The notes below the pieces were generated by a model, which saw only the letters and a program-made list of their open reading frames with translations, was not told where the DNA came from and did no database searches. This document shows, piece after piece, positions 22,693 through 34,734 of a stretch of 64,000 nucleotides of DNA (position 1 is its first letter; each line of letters starts with the position of its first letter). The DNA comes from Blasia pusilla. Lineage: Eukaryota > Marchantiophyta > Marchantiopsida > Blasiales. The DNA is taken from the NCBI GenBank assembly GCA_050084515.1, contig CM114274.1:9610001-9674000 (forward strand), given 5' to 3'. Made by a program: the position numbers and the translations under genes.

Positions 22693-25599
22693 CTTTAAAA
22701 AGGGCTACATACTTGAAATTACTTGGCACATGGAATAGCAACTAACACACTATATGAATGACGTTAAGAAGATTCCCATGGCATTCACTTGGAAGATTGG
22801 CACAAGACAAGCCCTTAAATCCTTATGAATTTTTTAGACTTCCTATTTATTTTCTTCATCAATTTGATCCTATTATTTTTTTCATAATCGCACTCATATA
22901 TTGAATTGATCATAATGAAATGCTAAAAATCTGATTAGCTTGTTCTTGTACTTAGATTATATCTATGGGGACCCAATGCAACTTGGGAGAAATTGCTTTC
23001 AAATGTTTATCCTAGCTACTCTAAGGCTTTTTGAGGTATTTTAGCTGCATGATTTAAAACCTACCCGCAAAAACTCCTCATAAAGGAATAGTGCATGAGT
23101 TAAGAGTAACATATACTATTTTTTTACTATGCAGATTATAGGATTTTAAAAAATACTTCATCTTTGATGACGTTTCATTGTTTACCACTATGTTCTTTGT
23201 CTTGCATTTGTGCTAATCTTGTACATTGCCTTCTCTATTATGTTTTGCAGATGGTATTGTCTTGGCACTCTGATGCATTTCAGACCTTTCTACTAAACCT
23301 GCCAACAACAATTAGCAGTCTCCAACTACAATTCCCATTGACCCATCATGGCACTGAAAGTCATGGCTTATATCAGACATTGCAAGCATCCCATATTTGG
23401 AGTTCAAGCAACAAATTTTTTTTTAATCTGTTATCATTATTGATGAAATTAACCCTGGACCCTACATATCAATTGGAAAGTGATATGATCCTACGGGCTA
23501 GGATCACTTAAATGAACAAAAAATATTACTTCAGTTCTCCATTTTGTTTGTTGGAGTGGTAATTTGTTAGGTCTCCTTCAAGATCTAAATATGTTCTTGA
23601 TCTACCAAAATTAACTTTATTTGTACTCATAAAGACAAATATGTACAAGTATGACATTTCTTAATATCATAAAACGACGCAATAGTATTAATAATTCTCA
23701 CACAACCTCCCTCCATCATTCTTTAGTTGTTGTCACCTCTATTGTTTGCTTCTCCTCAGCTCAACAATCAACCTCAAATTTTATGTTTCTCTTCTGCATC
23801 TCGTCTAAAGGAAAATGTTACCCATGTGAATAAACACTCTCCAACAACAAGGTTATACTTGGCAGAATTTGACCAAGAATCTTGCTAATTCCACTAAACC
23901 ATACATGGTTTCTCAACGAACTACATGCATGCCCACCTTACCCATGTTGTCTTCTTGCCTTCTACTTGTCAAATCTACCTGCAAATTGATTTACATTGAA
24001 AAGTCACCTCACATGAATCACCTTAAAATTCACATGATAAGAAAAATTCCATGCTTTAAAGAAAGAAAAAACTTCATTAGAAGAGACCACACTCCATGTT
24101 TGTCCGCAGAAGAATCAGACACTTCTAAGGTATATTTTCTACTTATAGACTTTTAAATCCAAGCGCTATTCTACCACACAAAATTTAACACGTCTTAACC
24201 AAAAAATACAAATTACGTCTAATATATTATATATCATAATATTTTGGTATCATTCAAGTAAAAATAATGGCTCTTTTGTTAATCCTTAATTTACTTCACT
24301 ACTTTTGTCTCTATGGGAGTGATGTTCAATATCTCCTCCTAGCTACTTTCCAATGTGCTTCTCAACAACCTAAATAGAAATTCCCCTACTTTACCATCTC
24401 ACTCAAAGGACGTAAAAAAAATCATTATTCAAGATCAAGACATAGCCAATACAAAAAACATTTCCTAATCAATAATTCTTTTCATAGTTCCCAACCAGGA
24501 CAAGCACAACTTGCTATTTTCCATGAATTCATGATAGCTCCAATAGCCCTCTACAACCAAACCATCAATGAACTTGTCCCACTACTTCACTCATCACATT
24601 ATCACTATTTAAGATCCCTACACAACCAACACCCTCATCAACCCTGGCAAACAACATATATATCCTCCTCCGATATGCCAAACCGGCTGAAATCGCCTCT
24701 AAGTATAGCTCACCTCTCCCTCCACAAATTCATCAACACCATCCTTCCATCATTTGTATATTACTGCATCACAAAAAAAATCATCACATATTCTTTGGTT
24801 TTCTTTACTCTAATTTTAAATTATCATAATGGTGGCCATACTAGTTCTAAGATTAAAATGAAAAATTTAGAATATGCATATAAGGAAATCAAATTTTCTT
24901 TCCATACGGATCTAAATATAATAAATATAATTTTTTATTCACCCTTATAGGGAGGGTGCATAAAAATTCTATATATGAAGTGGGAAATCGTAACAATCCC
25001 ATGAACCCAATTAGAATATATAATTGGATATACATAATTTTATAATCCGTCCGTCTAATTAATCGTGCATAAGGGTTGTATAAAGGAATTTACTCAATTT
25101 GCGCTTATAGAAAGTACTGGTAAGGGAAATAAATAAGTGTTTGAAGGGTTAATGTATAGCCTGTGAAGGAAAGAGATTAATCATTTTACAAACAAATTCA
25201 AATTTCTTTTACCTATAAAAAAATTTCTTGTTGTCCAATAGTCAAACATAAAAGAGCAAATAAAAAAAACACTCTCCAATAGTAATCTTATATAATAATT
25301 GGCGACTCCAATGCACTCCAAATGCATGATAGGAGAAAATAGGCAACATGGGTAGATGGGTAGAAACAAAATTTTGACTTTACAAGATAGGTAGAAAAAT
25401 AATATTGAATGGAGTAAAAATATTTATTATTATTATAAAATTATGATATAAAGAATAGTTTATGTTATAATGGATCATCAAAAGTGTCTACAATAAATAA
25501 TTATTAATTAAATGAAATTCTCAAAAATATTATCTATATTCTTCTACTCATATTTTTTGGAAGGGAAAATATATTTTAATGGAAATGGAGTAAATACTT
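22693..25599. other. AT-rich DNA, no gene recognised
   Basis: Frames at 23164-23511, 23869-24156 and 24531-24950 show no known domain. Weak splice-like signals occur (for example TTTTGCAG at about 23243-23250), so a decayed or unknown gene cannot be excluded. Confidence 0.35.
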
Positions 25600-26155
25600 C
25601 TAAATTTTATGGAAGGTGGAATCATTGAGGGAATTGGGGTCACATTTAAATTTTATGTGAAGAGTGGAATTACTTAGAAGAGCCTAATTTTATTATTCTT
25701 TCGATATTTAAGAAGATAAAAATTATATTTAAAATTTTAAATGAAAAATATCACTTTTAAATGATATCAAATAATTTCACTCCTCCATGACCATTTCCAT
25801 TTAGTTAAAATATTTTCAAGGGGCGTCCAAGTAAATTTAATGTGTTATGGAACCCCTTTAACTAATTCCTCCCAATATAACATTCACTAACTAAATTCTA
25901 AATAAATTTTAATTATCTAAATCATTTCCATTTTGCATTAAAATTCATTTCACTTCCACAAGCTATGGAACATGAATTAATATGATTATTTTTAAAAATA
26001 ATAATTTTTTCCATTTCAAAATAAAGATAATTTTTATCTTCTTAAATCTCGGAAGAATAATAAAATTAGGCTCTTCTAAGTAATTCCACTCCTCACATAA
26101 AATGTAAATGATACTCCAATTCCCTCAATGATTCCACCCTTCCATAAAATTTAGA
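25600..26155. mobile_element. Foldback element with long terminal inverted repeats
   Basis: The left arm (about 25600-25755) and right arm (about 26005-26155) are inverted copies at roughly 85-90% by eye. For example GGAATCATTGAGGGAATTGG on the left answers CCAATTCCCTCAATGATTCC on the right. A loop of about 250 bp shows no coding frame. This looks like a foldback/MITE-type non-autonomous DNA element, or an inverted duplication. I could not define a target duplication. Confidence 0.6.
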
Positions 26156-26216
26156 AATTTCTACGGGCAGTAAGAAAAAAATTGAATTTATGTGCAAGAT
26201 CATTAATCTCTTCCAT

Positions 26217-26880
26217 TCACGGGCTCTACACTAGCTCTTCAAAAACACTTTTTTATTTTGTGTGCATCGCACGGGTACCTTATGGTCCTTATGTATATTA
26301 TTATGGGAAAGTGACTTCTTGATTTGCAAACACCTCCATACTTGACACGTGACAATTGGGCAGCAAGAAAATATTTCACACGTTTTGGGCAAAAAAAAAA
26401 GAAGAAGAATTTATGTGTAGTATTGTTAATCTCTTCCCCATGGTTGCACAAAAATAAACATGGATCGACAAGTTTGAACATGTCCACGGACATGAGTTCC
26501 AAGAGGTGGGACCCACACTTTTAGTCCATGATGGAAGGCAAGGCAAGGATGAGAGGAGCAATGAGGGAGGAGGGAGTGGAAGTGGAGGAGGAAGAAATGG
26601 GGGAGTATGGAACACGGAGGCAAGTAAGGGGAATGAGAAAGAAGGGAAAGGTGGGGCCCATACGGACAAGTGCTTCCATAAGACGAACACAAGTCCACGG
26701 ACACGGACTTTGTCCATATGCAACCTTGTTCTTCCCTTCACGAGTTATACACTAGCTCTTCAAACACTTTTTATTTCGCGTGCATGGCAAAGGCATTTTA
26801 TTTATATTATTATGGGAGAGTGCCTTCTTGATTTGCAAACACCCTATCTCTACTTGACGCATGATAACTGGACAATAAGA
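26217..26880. repeat. Direct repeat pair of about 130 bp
   Basis: About 26217-26365 and 26740-26880 share ordered phrases (ACACTAGCTCTTCAAA, TATATTATTATGGGA, CTTCTTGATTTGCAAACACC, CTTGACRC). The sequence between them is G-rich and purine-biased. They could be ends of a small element or a segmental duplication. Confidence 0.5.
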
Positions 26881-27835
26881 AGATGTTCTCGTGCATAACA
26901 AGGGCACCTTACTATTATAAATAGAGAACATCCAAACTATAATGCGCAATCCCACATGTAAAATAAGCTAAGAGTAGTAACCATAATAAGACAAAATAGT
27001 AACATGATATTATTTTCTGTTGGTATATTCATTTTATGGCTTATTATAGGTATGAGAAGAAATTAAAATTTATGGATAATAATGATTATATGAAATATAA
27101 GAATTTAATTTGATTGATGGGAATTATATTTATGAAAAATAATTTAACAATAATTTTATTTATATGAAAAATAACAAAATTTAATTTAATTTATGAAAAC
27201 ACTGATTGAATGATGATTTTATGATAATAAAAAAATATTCTACTCTTTAATTTTATTTTTCCTAATAATTTTTACAATAATACTTCTTTTGCGTGAATAG
27301 TATTCCGGATTCAATCGCCGACTTAATTCGTCCGCCTGACATACTGTGACAAGTGGTTACCGTTTATGTGCGTTTGACTCGGCCGTCCCGGCGTCCTGGA
27401 CGCAGCCGGACGGGAAAACGAGGATGTTTGGCTATAGGACCTGGTACAAGTCCCAGGTGGCGCTACCGACTACAGTCCGTCCGTCGCGGCAGCCGACAGA
27501 CGGACCAGCGAGCTGCTCCTCAACTGTTCATCTGTCCGTCCGTCCATCCGCTAGCTCCACGCTGCTGAACTTTCCGTCTGTCCGGCCGTTCGTCGTGGTA
27601 GCCGCCAGGAAATATAATGAGCGACTGCTGGACTTCCCGTCAGCTTTCCCGTGTACCGCGACAGTCTTATGGGACTGCGAGCGGCTGCGGGACCCCCCGC
27701 CCGTCCGTGGCGGCATCCGCCAAAAACAGCGGGCGGCTGCTAAACTATCCGTCCGTCCGTCCGTCGCGGCCGCCGACAGGACCAGCGAGGGTCCGCTGAA
27801 CTGAAACAGAGAGAGTGGATTCTGGATCCAGCTCG
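26881..27835. other. Intergenic DNA leading into a promoter region
   Basis: 26900-27290 is very AT-rich. 27340-27800 switches to GC-rich DNA with many GTCCGTCC tetranucleotide units. The region ends at the TATA box at 27836. No coding sequence is supported. Confidence 0.4.
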
Positions 27836-27843
27836 TATAAATA
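27836..27843 (+). promoter_or_regulatory. TATA box of the signal-peptide gene
   Basis: TATAAATA, followed by a pyrimidine-rich leader with many CTTTCCTTTCC runs. It lies about 350 bp before the ATG at 28185, so transcription would start near 27865-27880. Confidence 0.5.
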
Positions 27844-28184
27844 AATCAGCGCCTTAAGCTCTTAGATCACTAGCTTCAGCCGTTACTCATTTCATTCACT
27901 CTCCTCCCGCACTCACCCACCGATTCAGTAATCCTTCTCGCTCCCAATCCCCGGAATTATTCACTAATCGCCTCCAAACCAAACTCTCACAATCCCTCTC
28001 GCCTTCCTTCCCATCTGTTTCCCTTCCTCTGCTTTCCTTTCCTTTCCTTTCCTTCCCTCTCCTTCGCTTTCTCTGCTCTGCTTTCCTTTCCTCCGCTGTC
28101 GTGTCCTGCTCTGTCCTGTCGCTGGCTTGGCTTGGGATGTGACGGCATTCAATTTGGAAATTTGCAACTTCGGAGGCTGGAGAA

Positions 28185-30341
28185 ATGGGTTTTCATGTTC
28201 AGCGCTGCGCGCTGGTGCTGTGCGGGACTGCTTGTGTACTGTCAGTTGGGGGCGTCATGGCTGCAGGTGGGGTGAGCTGCAGCTGAGAAGAGAGGCTTAG
28301 TTGCATGTATTGGACAGGAGACCTTGTACGCTTTGGGCGGTGTGGGGGGTGGAGGGCCGGGAGTGGTAGAGACCGTGATGCAGATTGGTTGATTGGGGAT
28401 GGAGTCTCGATCTGGCTTTCTGTTGCTGCTCTTTCAGTGTTGGTGATTTTGTTGCCATGCCTTAATTTGAGGAGACGAGTCTCTCAACCACTAGACCTGA
28501 TCGCTGTTGCTAATAGTCTGTCACCTCTGCAGCTGAGGAACTGGACTCGGCTTGCGGTGGGAGTCCATGCAGTAGCGGCACTGAAGTGGTATGTCGTGAC
28601 ATTTCTAAACCATGCACCACCAATTTTTGCACTTTCATATGTATGAACAGATAATAGTACACTGAGTGGGTGGAGGTGGGTACATATAGAAGCAAAGGAC
28701 AATAATCACTTCCCAAAGCGAGAGAAGATCATCTCCCACAACCCCAAGAAAACCTCGCTTTCCGGTACTCCACATTCATGTCGCATTCATCTGTACAGGG
28801 ACGGAATTGGGATCCAGAGCTCTAGTAGTACCTCAAGACACTGACTGCGCTTTGGTTGAATATGAGCTTTGGGAACATCGTAGCGCACCCCAAGAATCGC
28901 CGATCGGTCATATTGTCTCACCAGAAATCCTACTGCCGGCTGTACATGGAAACTGCGCTGAACGATGAAATGAGTCGGCTGTCGAAGGAGTGTGGTTGTC
29001 GTTGCCACAGACTAGTTGATCGTCGATGGCGAGGCTCAGAAACACCTATTGACTGAGATGGTTCAGAGTGTAGAGTTGACCGGGCTGCATCCTTGAGAGT
29101 GAAGATACCTACTTGTGTATTATTCGCCTGTTGATTGAGATGGCGCTGAGTGTACAATTGAGATGACTGCATCCTTCAAGTTCAGATAGCTGCTTGTGTA
29201 TGATTCGCCTGTTGATTGAGATGGGAAAGAGTCTACAGTTGAGATGGCTGTATCCTTCAAGTTCACATAGCTGCTTGTAGGTGCACCTATTGACTGAGAT
29301 AGTGCAGGGTATATAGAGTTGATGTGGCTGCATCCTTCGAGCTCAGATAGCGAATCTGTGCGATTCACCTGTTGACTGAGATTCTGGAGAGTATAGACTT
29401 GTCTTCTATTTTAGATAGCTTTTCGTATGGTTCACTCGCTACTGGCAGAGGGTCCCACATTCACCAGAGCCATATACGTTACAGTCGAGGTTAGGCTTGG
29501 TGATGAAAGGATAAAGCTCCAAGAGCATCACGCGTATGCTCAGGCTCCCACTGACATCAGAGCTCCAAGTGGATTCCAGACCCATCCGTCTTGGAGTTTT
29601 GTAATTTCTGGACAGTAGCGTCATGTAGCTAGATTTAGCCTCATAGACCATAACCAGAATGGCAAAGGTCTGGTTTACTAGATTTGTGTGCCATCATTTC
29701 TGGACGGTTGCGTCATGTCGCTCCAGCTAGCTCATGATTCACCACCAGAAATGGTTCTGGTCTTTTATTTAGATTAGTGTTGTGTAATTTCTGTACAGTA
29801 GCGTCACGTAGTTCCAGCATCTAGCTCACGATCTATGACCAGAAATGGGGTCTGATTGACTGAATTCGCGTCAGTTGCCTAGTTTCTAGCAGTACAGTGG
29901 AAGAATCGTTGAGCGGAATGTCTTTAGAGGAGGAAGAGGGCAGAATTGGACGCTGAGTGTTTCTTGAAATTCCGGACAGTAGCGTCATGTCGCAGGCTCG
30001 CAGCAGCAGCTACAGAAACCTACTCTTCAGTCATGATTTCTTGAGAGCACGCAACTACAGCTTTGCATCTTGGAGGTTGCCCACTTAAGTCCTTACCTCG
30101 TGTCCCATGCGTTTCGCAGATTCAGCTGAGGACCTTGACTGCCACGGCGACTTTGAAGGGACCACGAAGGTTATTGCAGCTGGGCGTTCCAGAGTCTACT
30201 GAAAGCGAAAAGTTGCAAAATGTAAGAGACACCTTCCATCTGAACTTCAGTGAGGATTACGCGACTGGAAGACCCCCATCTCCACGGACTCCAGTACCTC
30301 GAGGCCCCTCACCAGCGTCCATACCTCCTGTAACCATGTGA
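28185..30341 (+). CDS. Small secreted peptide precursor (two exons, predicted)
   Basis: Exon 1 (28185-28271) encodes MGFHVQRCALVLCGTACVLS and continues to VMAAGG: a signal peptide with cleavage near M-A-A. The donor is G|GTGAGC in phase 0. Exon 2 starts after TTTCGCAG at 30120 in the matching phase and runs 74 codons to TGA at 30339-30341, giving 102 aa in all, a typical size for a peptide-hormone precursor. The tail reads SEDYATGRPPSPRTPVPRGP and then SP: an acidic residue before Tyr (tyrosylprotein sulfotransferase-like context), many prolines and a VPRGPSP core resembling CLE and sulfated-peptide families. The intron of about 1.85 kb is predicted, not proven, and extra exons may lie in it. 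Phase agreement, signal peptide and TATA box support the model. Confidence 0.5.
29047..29395. repeat. Tandem repeat array, units of about 75-85 bp
   Basis: About four diverged units share GATTCGCCTGTTGATTGAGA, GCTGCATCCTT and AGTTCA/AGCTCAGATAGCTG. The array lies inside the predicted intron of the peptide gene. Confidence 0.75.
29590..30000. repeat. Repeated motif, four copies spaced about 90-180 bp
   Basis: The phrase TTTCTGGACAGTAGCGTCATG or close variants occurs near 29600, 29695, 29785 and 29970, with a following TAGCTCATGATCTATRACCAGAA segment in several copies. It lies just upstream of the terminal exon at 30120. Confidence 0.65.
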
Positions 30342-30496
30342 CATACTCTCCTCCTCCCCCAATGGAACTCTACACATTCTGTGCTTACACCTCAGCAGGA
30401 ACGAGTCGAGCTATGAACTACGTTGGGGTCCACAGTCGCCATGCTCGTGGTTTCCTCCAGTGGGTCCTCAGTCTGCTTGTTCGATGCGTTTCGCAG

Positions 30497-30717
30497 GGCA
30501 TTCCATGGATCAAGGTAAATCAGACGTCGTCCTTCATGGAACGCAAAGGTTGCTGGGAATTCCAGAGCCCACCGATGATGGCGAGGAATCGTCGGACGTC
30601 ACCGACAGCTTAGAACTTAATATTAGCTTGGACTACTTGACGAGTTCATCACCCGCACCCAGATTGCACAAAGTGCCACTTGAACCCTCGCCACAATGTC
30701 TTTCTCCTTCTGAATAA
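30497..30717 (+). CDS. Second terminal exon of the DY-PSP peptide family (partial gene)
   Basis: This exon-like segment follows the same acceptor context (GATGCGTTTCGCAG) as the exon at 30120. It encodes HGTQRLLGIPEP, then LELNISLDY and TSSSPAPRLHKVPLEPSP before a stop at 30715-30717. It is homologous to the 30120 exon (R-x-L-L ... P-E ... N-x-S-x-D-Y ... PSP). D-Y followed by S-P-x-P-R-L and then V-P resembles the layout of CIF peptides. No separate signal-peptide exon was found, so it may be an alternative last exon of the gene at 28185 or part of a neighbouring gene. Its frame needs a phase-1 donor, and GCAG|GTGGGG at 28266 would supply one. Confidence 0.45.
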
Positions 30718-31599
30718 GAGTGCCATAGTTTCCCACAATCACGCAGGGAATCGTCGCACACTACCTCAATCAAGAGGTTGAACCAGAAGAGGCATTGTCA
30801 CCCAAAACCACGAATGAGGAGGGAGATTGTTACATACAATATCCTCTAAGCCGCTGGAAACACTTTCTGGATTATTTCTGGATATGATCATCTTGGGTCT
30901 AGTCTCTCGATTCCTCCGACGTTCAGTGCAGAAGTAGAAGTCTCGATTCCAGTTCGGATTTCGGTGCCTGAATGTTGCGTTGCGCGTAGTCCCTTAGTGC
31001 CGCCCTAATAGTATGGCAGATGCTAAGAAAGAACCCTCCCTGAAACAAGAAACAGATGTTTAGGAAGATATCCATTTCCAGCGTATATCAGCGCATCTAC
31101 CGGATGATCAAGAATTCGAGCGACCTGCTCATTGAGCAGCTCAAATGGAACTAGATTTATTTTTTTTCGTTCCTTACCTGAGTTCCATTCAGGTATACAG
31201 CGAATCTTATCGGTGATCGGGGGACCTGCCAAGATTCGATCGCGTCTCAGTCCCAAGAGCTTTAACTGTACCTCTCTCATCGAAATGGCAAGAAATTTAA
31301 TTGTACAGGAGGATGACAACCAGTACACAGCTGTGAGTTGTACTCACGAAGAACTATGGTTCCACGTCTCCTGTTTGGATCACAATATGATCACCTCTGA
31401 AGTAAGTGTGAAGTATGTGTGTTTTGTCTCTCAATCAGGATGTACGGTCCTAGGACACACCAACCACTATTTAAAGAGTTCATTCGGCATGTACTGGTAA
31501 GGCAGATCGAGCCTCATAGACAAGAGCATGCTTACCTTGGAATCAATAGAGGGCTCTTATGAGTTGAAGTGATTCTTACTCACATACTAGTTCATTCAA

Positions 31600-31925
31600 G
31601 AAGCACTCACCTCTCCAGAGAGCTGTTATGAGGTGGTGAAGGCTGAGCCTCAATTCCAGTCAAAATGCAAATCACCTCCAGAGAGCTGTTCGACGGAAAA
31701 AGGCAGCAAGTCACTGACTAACTGTAGTCAAGATCCAATCACCTCAAGGGAGCTTAAATGAGGGTGATTGGGCAGAAACTCACTGACTTATACCAATCCG
31801 GATGCAGTCTCCTCCAGGTATCTGTAATGAGTTGATAAGAATGTAACCCACTGACTAATTCAAGTCAATAGGTGAGCACCTCCTGAGGCTCGCTCGTATG
31901 AGAGAGGAAGACTAGAGATAACGCC
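31600..31925. repeat. Tandem-like repeats of about 75-90 bp
   Basis: Four or five diverged units contain CACCTCCAGAGAGCTGTTATG-like phrases followed by CACTGACTnA and a CAAT/CAGTCA phrase. They lie directly before the third terminal exon at 32001. Confidence 0.6.
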
Positions 31926-32000
31926 GAATCTCACTGATTGGACTCAGCTCATTTTTCAATCATGTCTATTGATCTTTCGTTGAATACCCATGTCTGGCAG

Positions 32001-32198
32001 GTGAATCCAGGGAGCTCCGAAGCTACATTTTCTGGCCGCCAACTTCATAGCGACGAGCCCAGCAAGACCGAGGAGTCACCATCTATGCAGCTCCAAAATC
32101 TGGAATTTAGTGTGGACTACTGGGTCCCCCAAAAGCCTCCCAAAAAGCCTCCCACTGGACCCTCACCATATTTCAAGCCCTCCCCACCTCCTTTTTAG
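32001..32198 (+). CDS. Third terminal exon of the DY-PSP peptide family (partial gene)
   Basis: It follows an acceptor CTGGCAG and encodes NLEFSVDYWVPQKPPKKPP followed by TGPSPYFKPSPPPF and a stop at 32196-32198. It is homologous to the exons at 30120 and 30497 (a conserved L-E-F-S-V-D-Y block 14-18 residues before PSP). The entry phase is 0, compatible with the G|GTGAGC donor at 28271. No own signal-peptide exon was seen between 30718 and 32000. It is either an alternative last exon or the last exon of an adjacent paralogue. Confidence 0.45.
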   Translation: MNPGSSEATFSGRQLHSDEPSKTEESPSMQLQNLEFSVDYWVPQKPPKKPPTGPSPYFKPSPPPF

Positions 32199-34270
32199 TC
32201 AATCACCTTCGCGTTTCCAGTTCAGCCGGATTCCTCCGATGAATCCCTCAAACGTGGATTCCTCTCCTTCACCTATTTCAGAAATCGTTTCCCTTGGCCA
32301 TCTGAAAAGAGAAGTGAAGCTGCCTCGAGTCTACTTCATCGCCACATTTCGTCAAGCTGTTCTGTATATAAATAAGAAAGTGGTTTAGCATCTTGCTCCC
32401 GAGTTCAGTCTCTCTCTTTTGGCCCCTTTTGGGGTGCTGTGGATAATAAATCACTTCATTCATTCTCTCGCACATGAAGCAAGCCTCTTACCTCTCTGCC
32501 CCCATTTCCCACAAATTTAGATAGATTCAGATGCGGTTCAACTGATCTTGAGATGAGGAAGGAAAATTCGCACAGAAGAAAAGAGAGGATAGATTATGAA
32601 GATTTTGCAACCCGGAGCTCCTTGATGATGAACATCATTATCTTTTCCACTGCACCTTTCACAATCATATTAGACTTGACTTCCCAGATCTCTTTGCGCA
32701 CCTGGCCTTCAAGGTCTCTGAATTCTTGGCTAGGCAGACTGAGGTTCAGATTGCTAAGTTCCAGTTCAGATTGCTAAGTTCCTACATTGTTGTGTTGAGA
32801 CATAGGTCCTTGCTGTTGGTGGTACTTTCTTTTCAAACTGCAGTAAATTTTTGCAAAGCTAAATTTTTGTCCCATGACCCTGCGGGGTCCCCATGGACAA
32901 AAAATCCTTTCATTGGTTCATTCATCCATTCACATGGATGGTAAGTAAAGTGTAGTGGGGATCCCAATCAGTTAGGATTGATAGTGTTTTAAAAACAGAG
33001 CTTCTCGGTTGATTCGTGTTGAAGTCAGAGCCCTAAATTAGTGATCTGACTTCTAAAACTTTGACAGCAGATCTGCTGCAAGTTTGGCACTGCTTGCATG
33101 ACTGGTCTCCGTATCCTCCAGCCTCCATTACCCCTCCACAAAAACCATGGAGTTGCCCTCGTCCCCATATCCTAGTCTTCAGCACCGATACAATCCAGAA
33201 AATCGCCACCAACTCACAACCTATTTTTCAGCCCTCCACAACAAGCATGGAGTCGTTGGATTCTCCACATGCAAAGAAGTTGGCTTCTACTGTAACAACT
33301 TAGCAGCCACCGCCATTTTGCAAACGGTGCCACAAAAATGGCTATTACCTCAAAAGATTCCTATCAATGAATATTACCTAAAGCTGGTGAAACTGGATCC
33401 TCAAGGATAGGATTGCTAGTAGAAAAGGATTCCGTGTGTGACATCGCATTGATCAAAGCTGACTATGTCTTACTCTCGCAGCTTTGAGACGTACTTTACA
33501 TACGTGGCACCCTTTCTTTGGAGGAATTAATAACTCTGGGCAGAAGAGATTATGGTGTGAGTCACGAAATCTATTATGACTGTACTGAGAAATCTCCTTC
33601 AAGGAAAAGATACGTCTCTATAAAACAGGGATAGGAGCCATAAATACAGGCCAACAGTAGTGAGGGGTGAAAACCTTGGGAACTATATGTCTGGAAAACC
33701 CAGAGATCAATACTTTCTGGAACTGAAATCCCCGTGTTTGGTGGAGGAGTTGAACTCTCAACCCCATCTGATAATATAGGTCCCTTTGTGGGTAGTCATG
33801 TTTTCCTAGGTGCCATGCTGTCATGGATATTTTTTCCACTGTTGGTGAACTTCGGTTAGAGGAAGCTTTCCCCTTTTGTTTCTCTCTCCAGTCGGTTGTG
33901 GTATTCGAGTTCATGGACTCTAAAGAGGATTCTCTCTGGAAACCCTCATCATTCCATATACTCTCCATCTCCCACTCTTCATTCGAAATATTTATTCTCC
34001 ATTTCTCAGGAATCCTTTAGTGTTGAACTCTCGTGATAACACTCTTAAAGATCCTCAGCTCCCCTGAGAGCACAAAACTTCCTTTCGTGAGATTTAGAAG
34101 TGATGTCGAAGGCGTTTACTGCACCATGTCTGCACTTTGTCGCTGTATTCCTGAGTGCTCACACCCCAACCCACAACAGGCTCGTCATAAACTTGTCTCA
34201 CTCAATTTGGGTCCCTCACAAATCCAGCCAGTGAAGCATATATGAGAAACGATCCAGAGAGCCAGCGAAG
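32199..34270. other. Unassigned DNA
   Basis: No gene recognised. Short frames at 32553-32777, 33061-33303 and 34033-34245 lack known domains. A short phrase around ACCATGGAGTTG is repeated in variant form near 33145 and 33245. The stretch may contain the 3' end or further exons of the peptide-gene cluster. Confidence 0.35.
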
Positions 34271-34277
34271 TATATAT

Positions 34278-34552
34278 GGACAACAATGGACCCCTCCAGA
34301 CCAATCCCGTCATTATCATACTTCCACCTAAACTTGTAGTCAGGACTCCACTTACTAACAGGTTCTAGAAAGTGGAAGATGGAATCACCTATGCCAGTCT
34401 CTTCCACTGGACAACAATGGACCTCTTCAGACCAATCCAGTCATTACCATACCTCCACCTAAAGTTGTAGTCAGAACTCCACTTACTAGACAGGTTGTAG
34501 AAAGTGGAAAATGGAATCACCTATGCCAGTCTCTACCACTGCCCTACCAGAG
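34278..34552. repeat. Two-copy tandem repeat of about 138 bp
   Basis: The segment beginning GGACAACAATGGACC and ending ATCACCTATGCCAGTCTCT occurs twice back to back (about 34278-34412 and 34412-34552) with roughly 90% identity by eye. Confidence 0.8.
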
Positions 34553-34734
34553 GATGGGATGCATGGTTGCAAGGTTACGAAGACACTTGTTGGAACTATG
34601 GTACAATCGATCATGTACAACACGAGAGTGGGCGGCCACACACATAGCACTGGTGCTTAAAATTGGATAGTACAAGTCCAATGAAGGAAGTTGCTAGGAG
34701 AGTCAAATAGAAATAGCTCAAAAGTCGCATGAAC

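Noticed and set aside
24531-24950. 139-residue frame in AT-rich DNA
   Set aside because: No domain, codon bias typical of AT-rich background, and no supporting splice or promoter context.
26506-26898. Gly/Glu-rich frame of 130 residues
   Set aside because: It reflects a purine-rich simple-sequence tract between two direct repeats; no sign of selection.
28305-28646. 113-residue frame with a hydrophobic stretch just after the signal-peptide exon
   Set aside because: It lies in the predicted intron and has no recognisable domain; the spliced two-exon model gives a more coherent product.
31023-31328. - strand frame with ILDHPVDALIYAG, resembling the LIYAG block of serine carboxypeptidase-like proteins
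   Set aside because: Only one short block matches. The catalytic Asp and His regions and neighbouring exons are not visible, so I do not annotate it.
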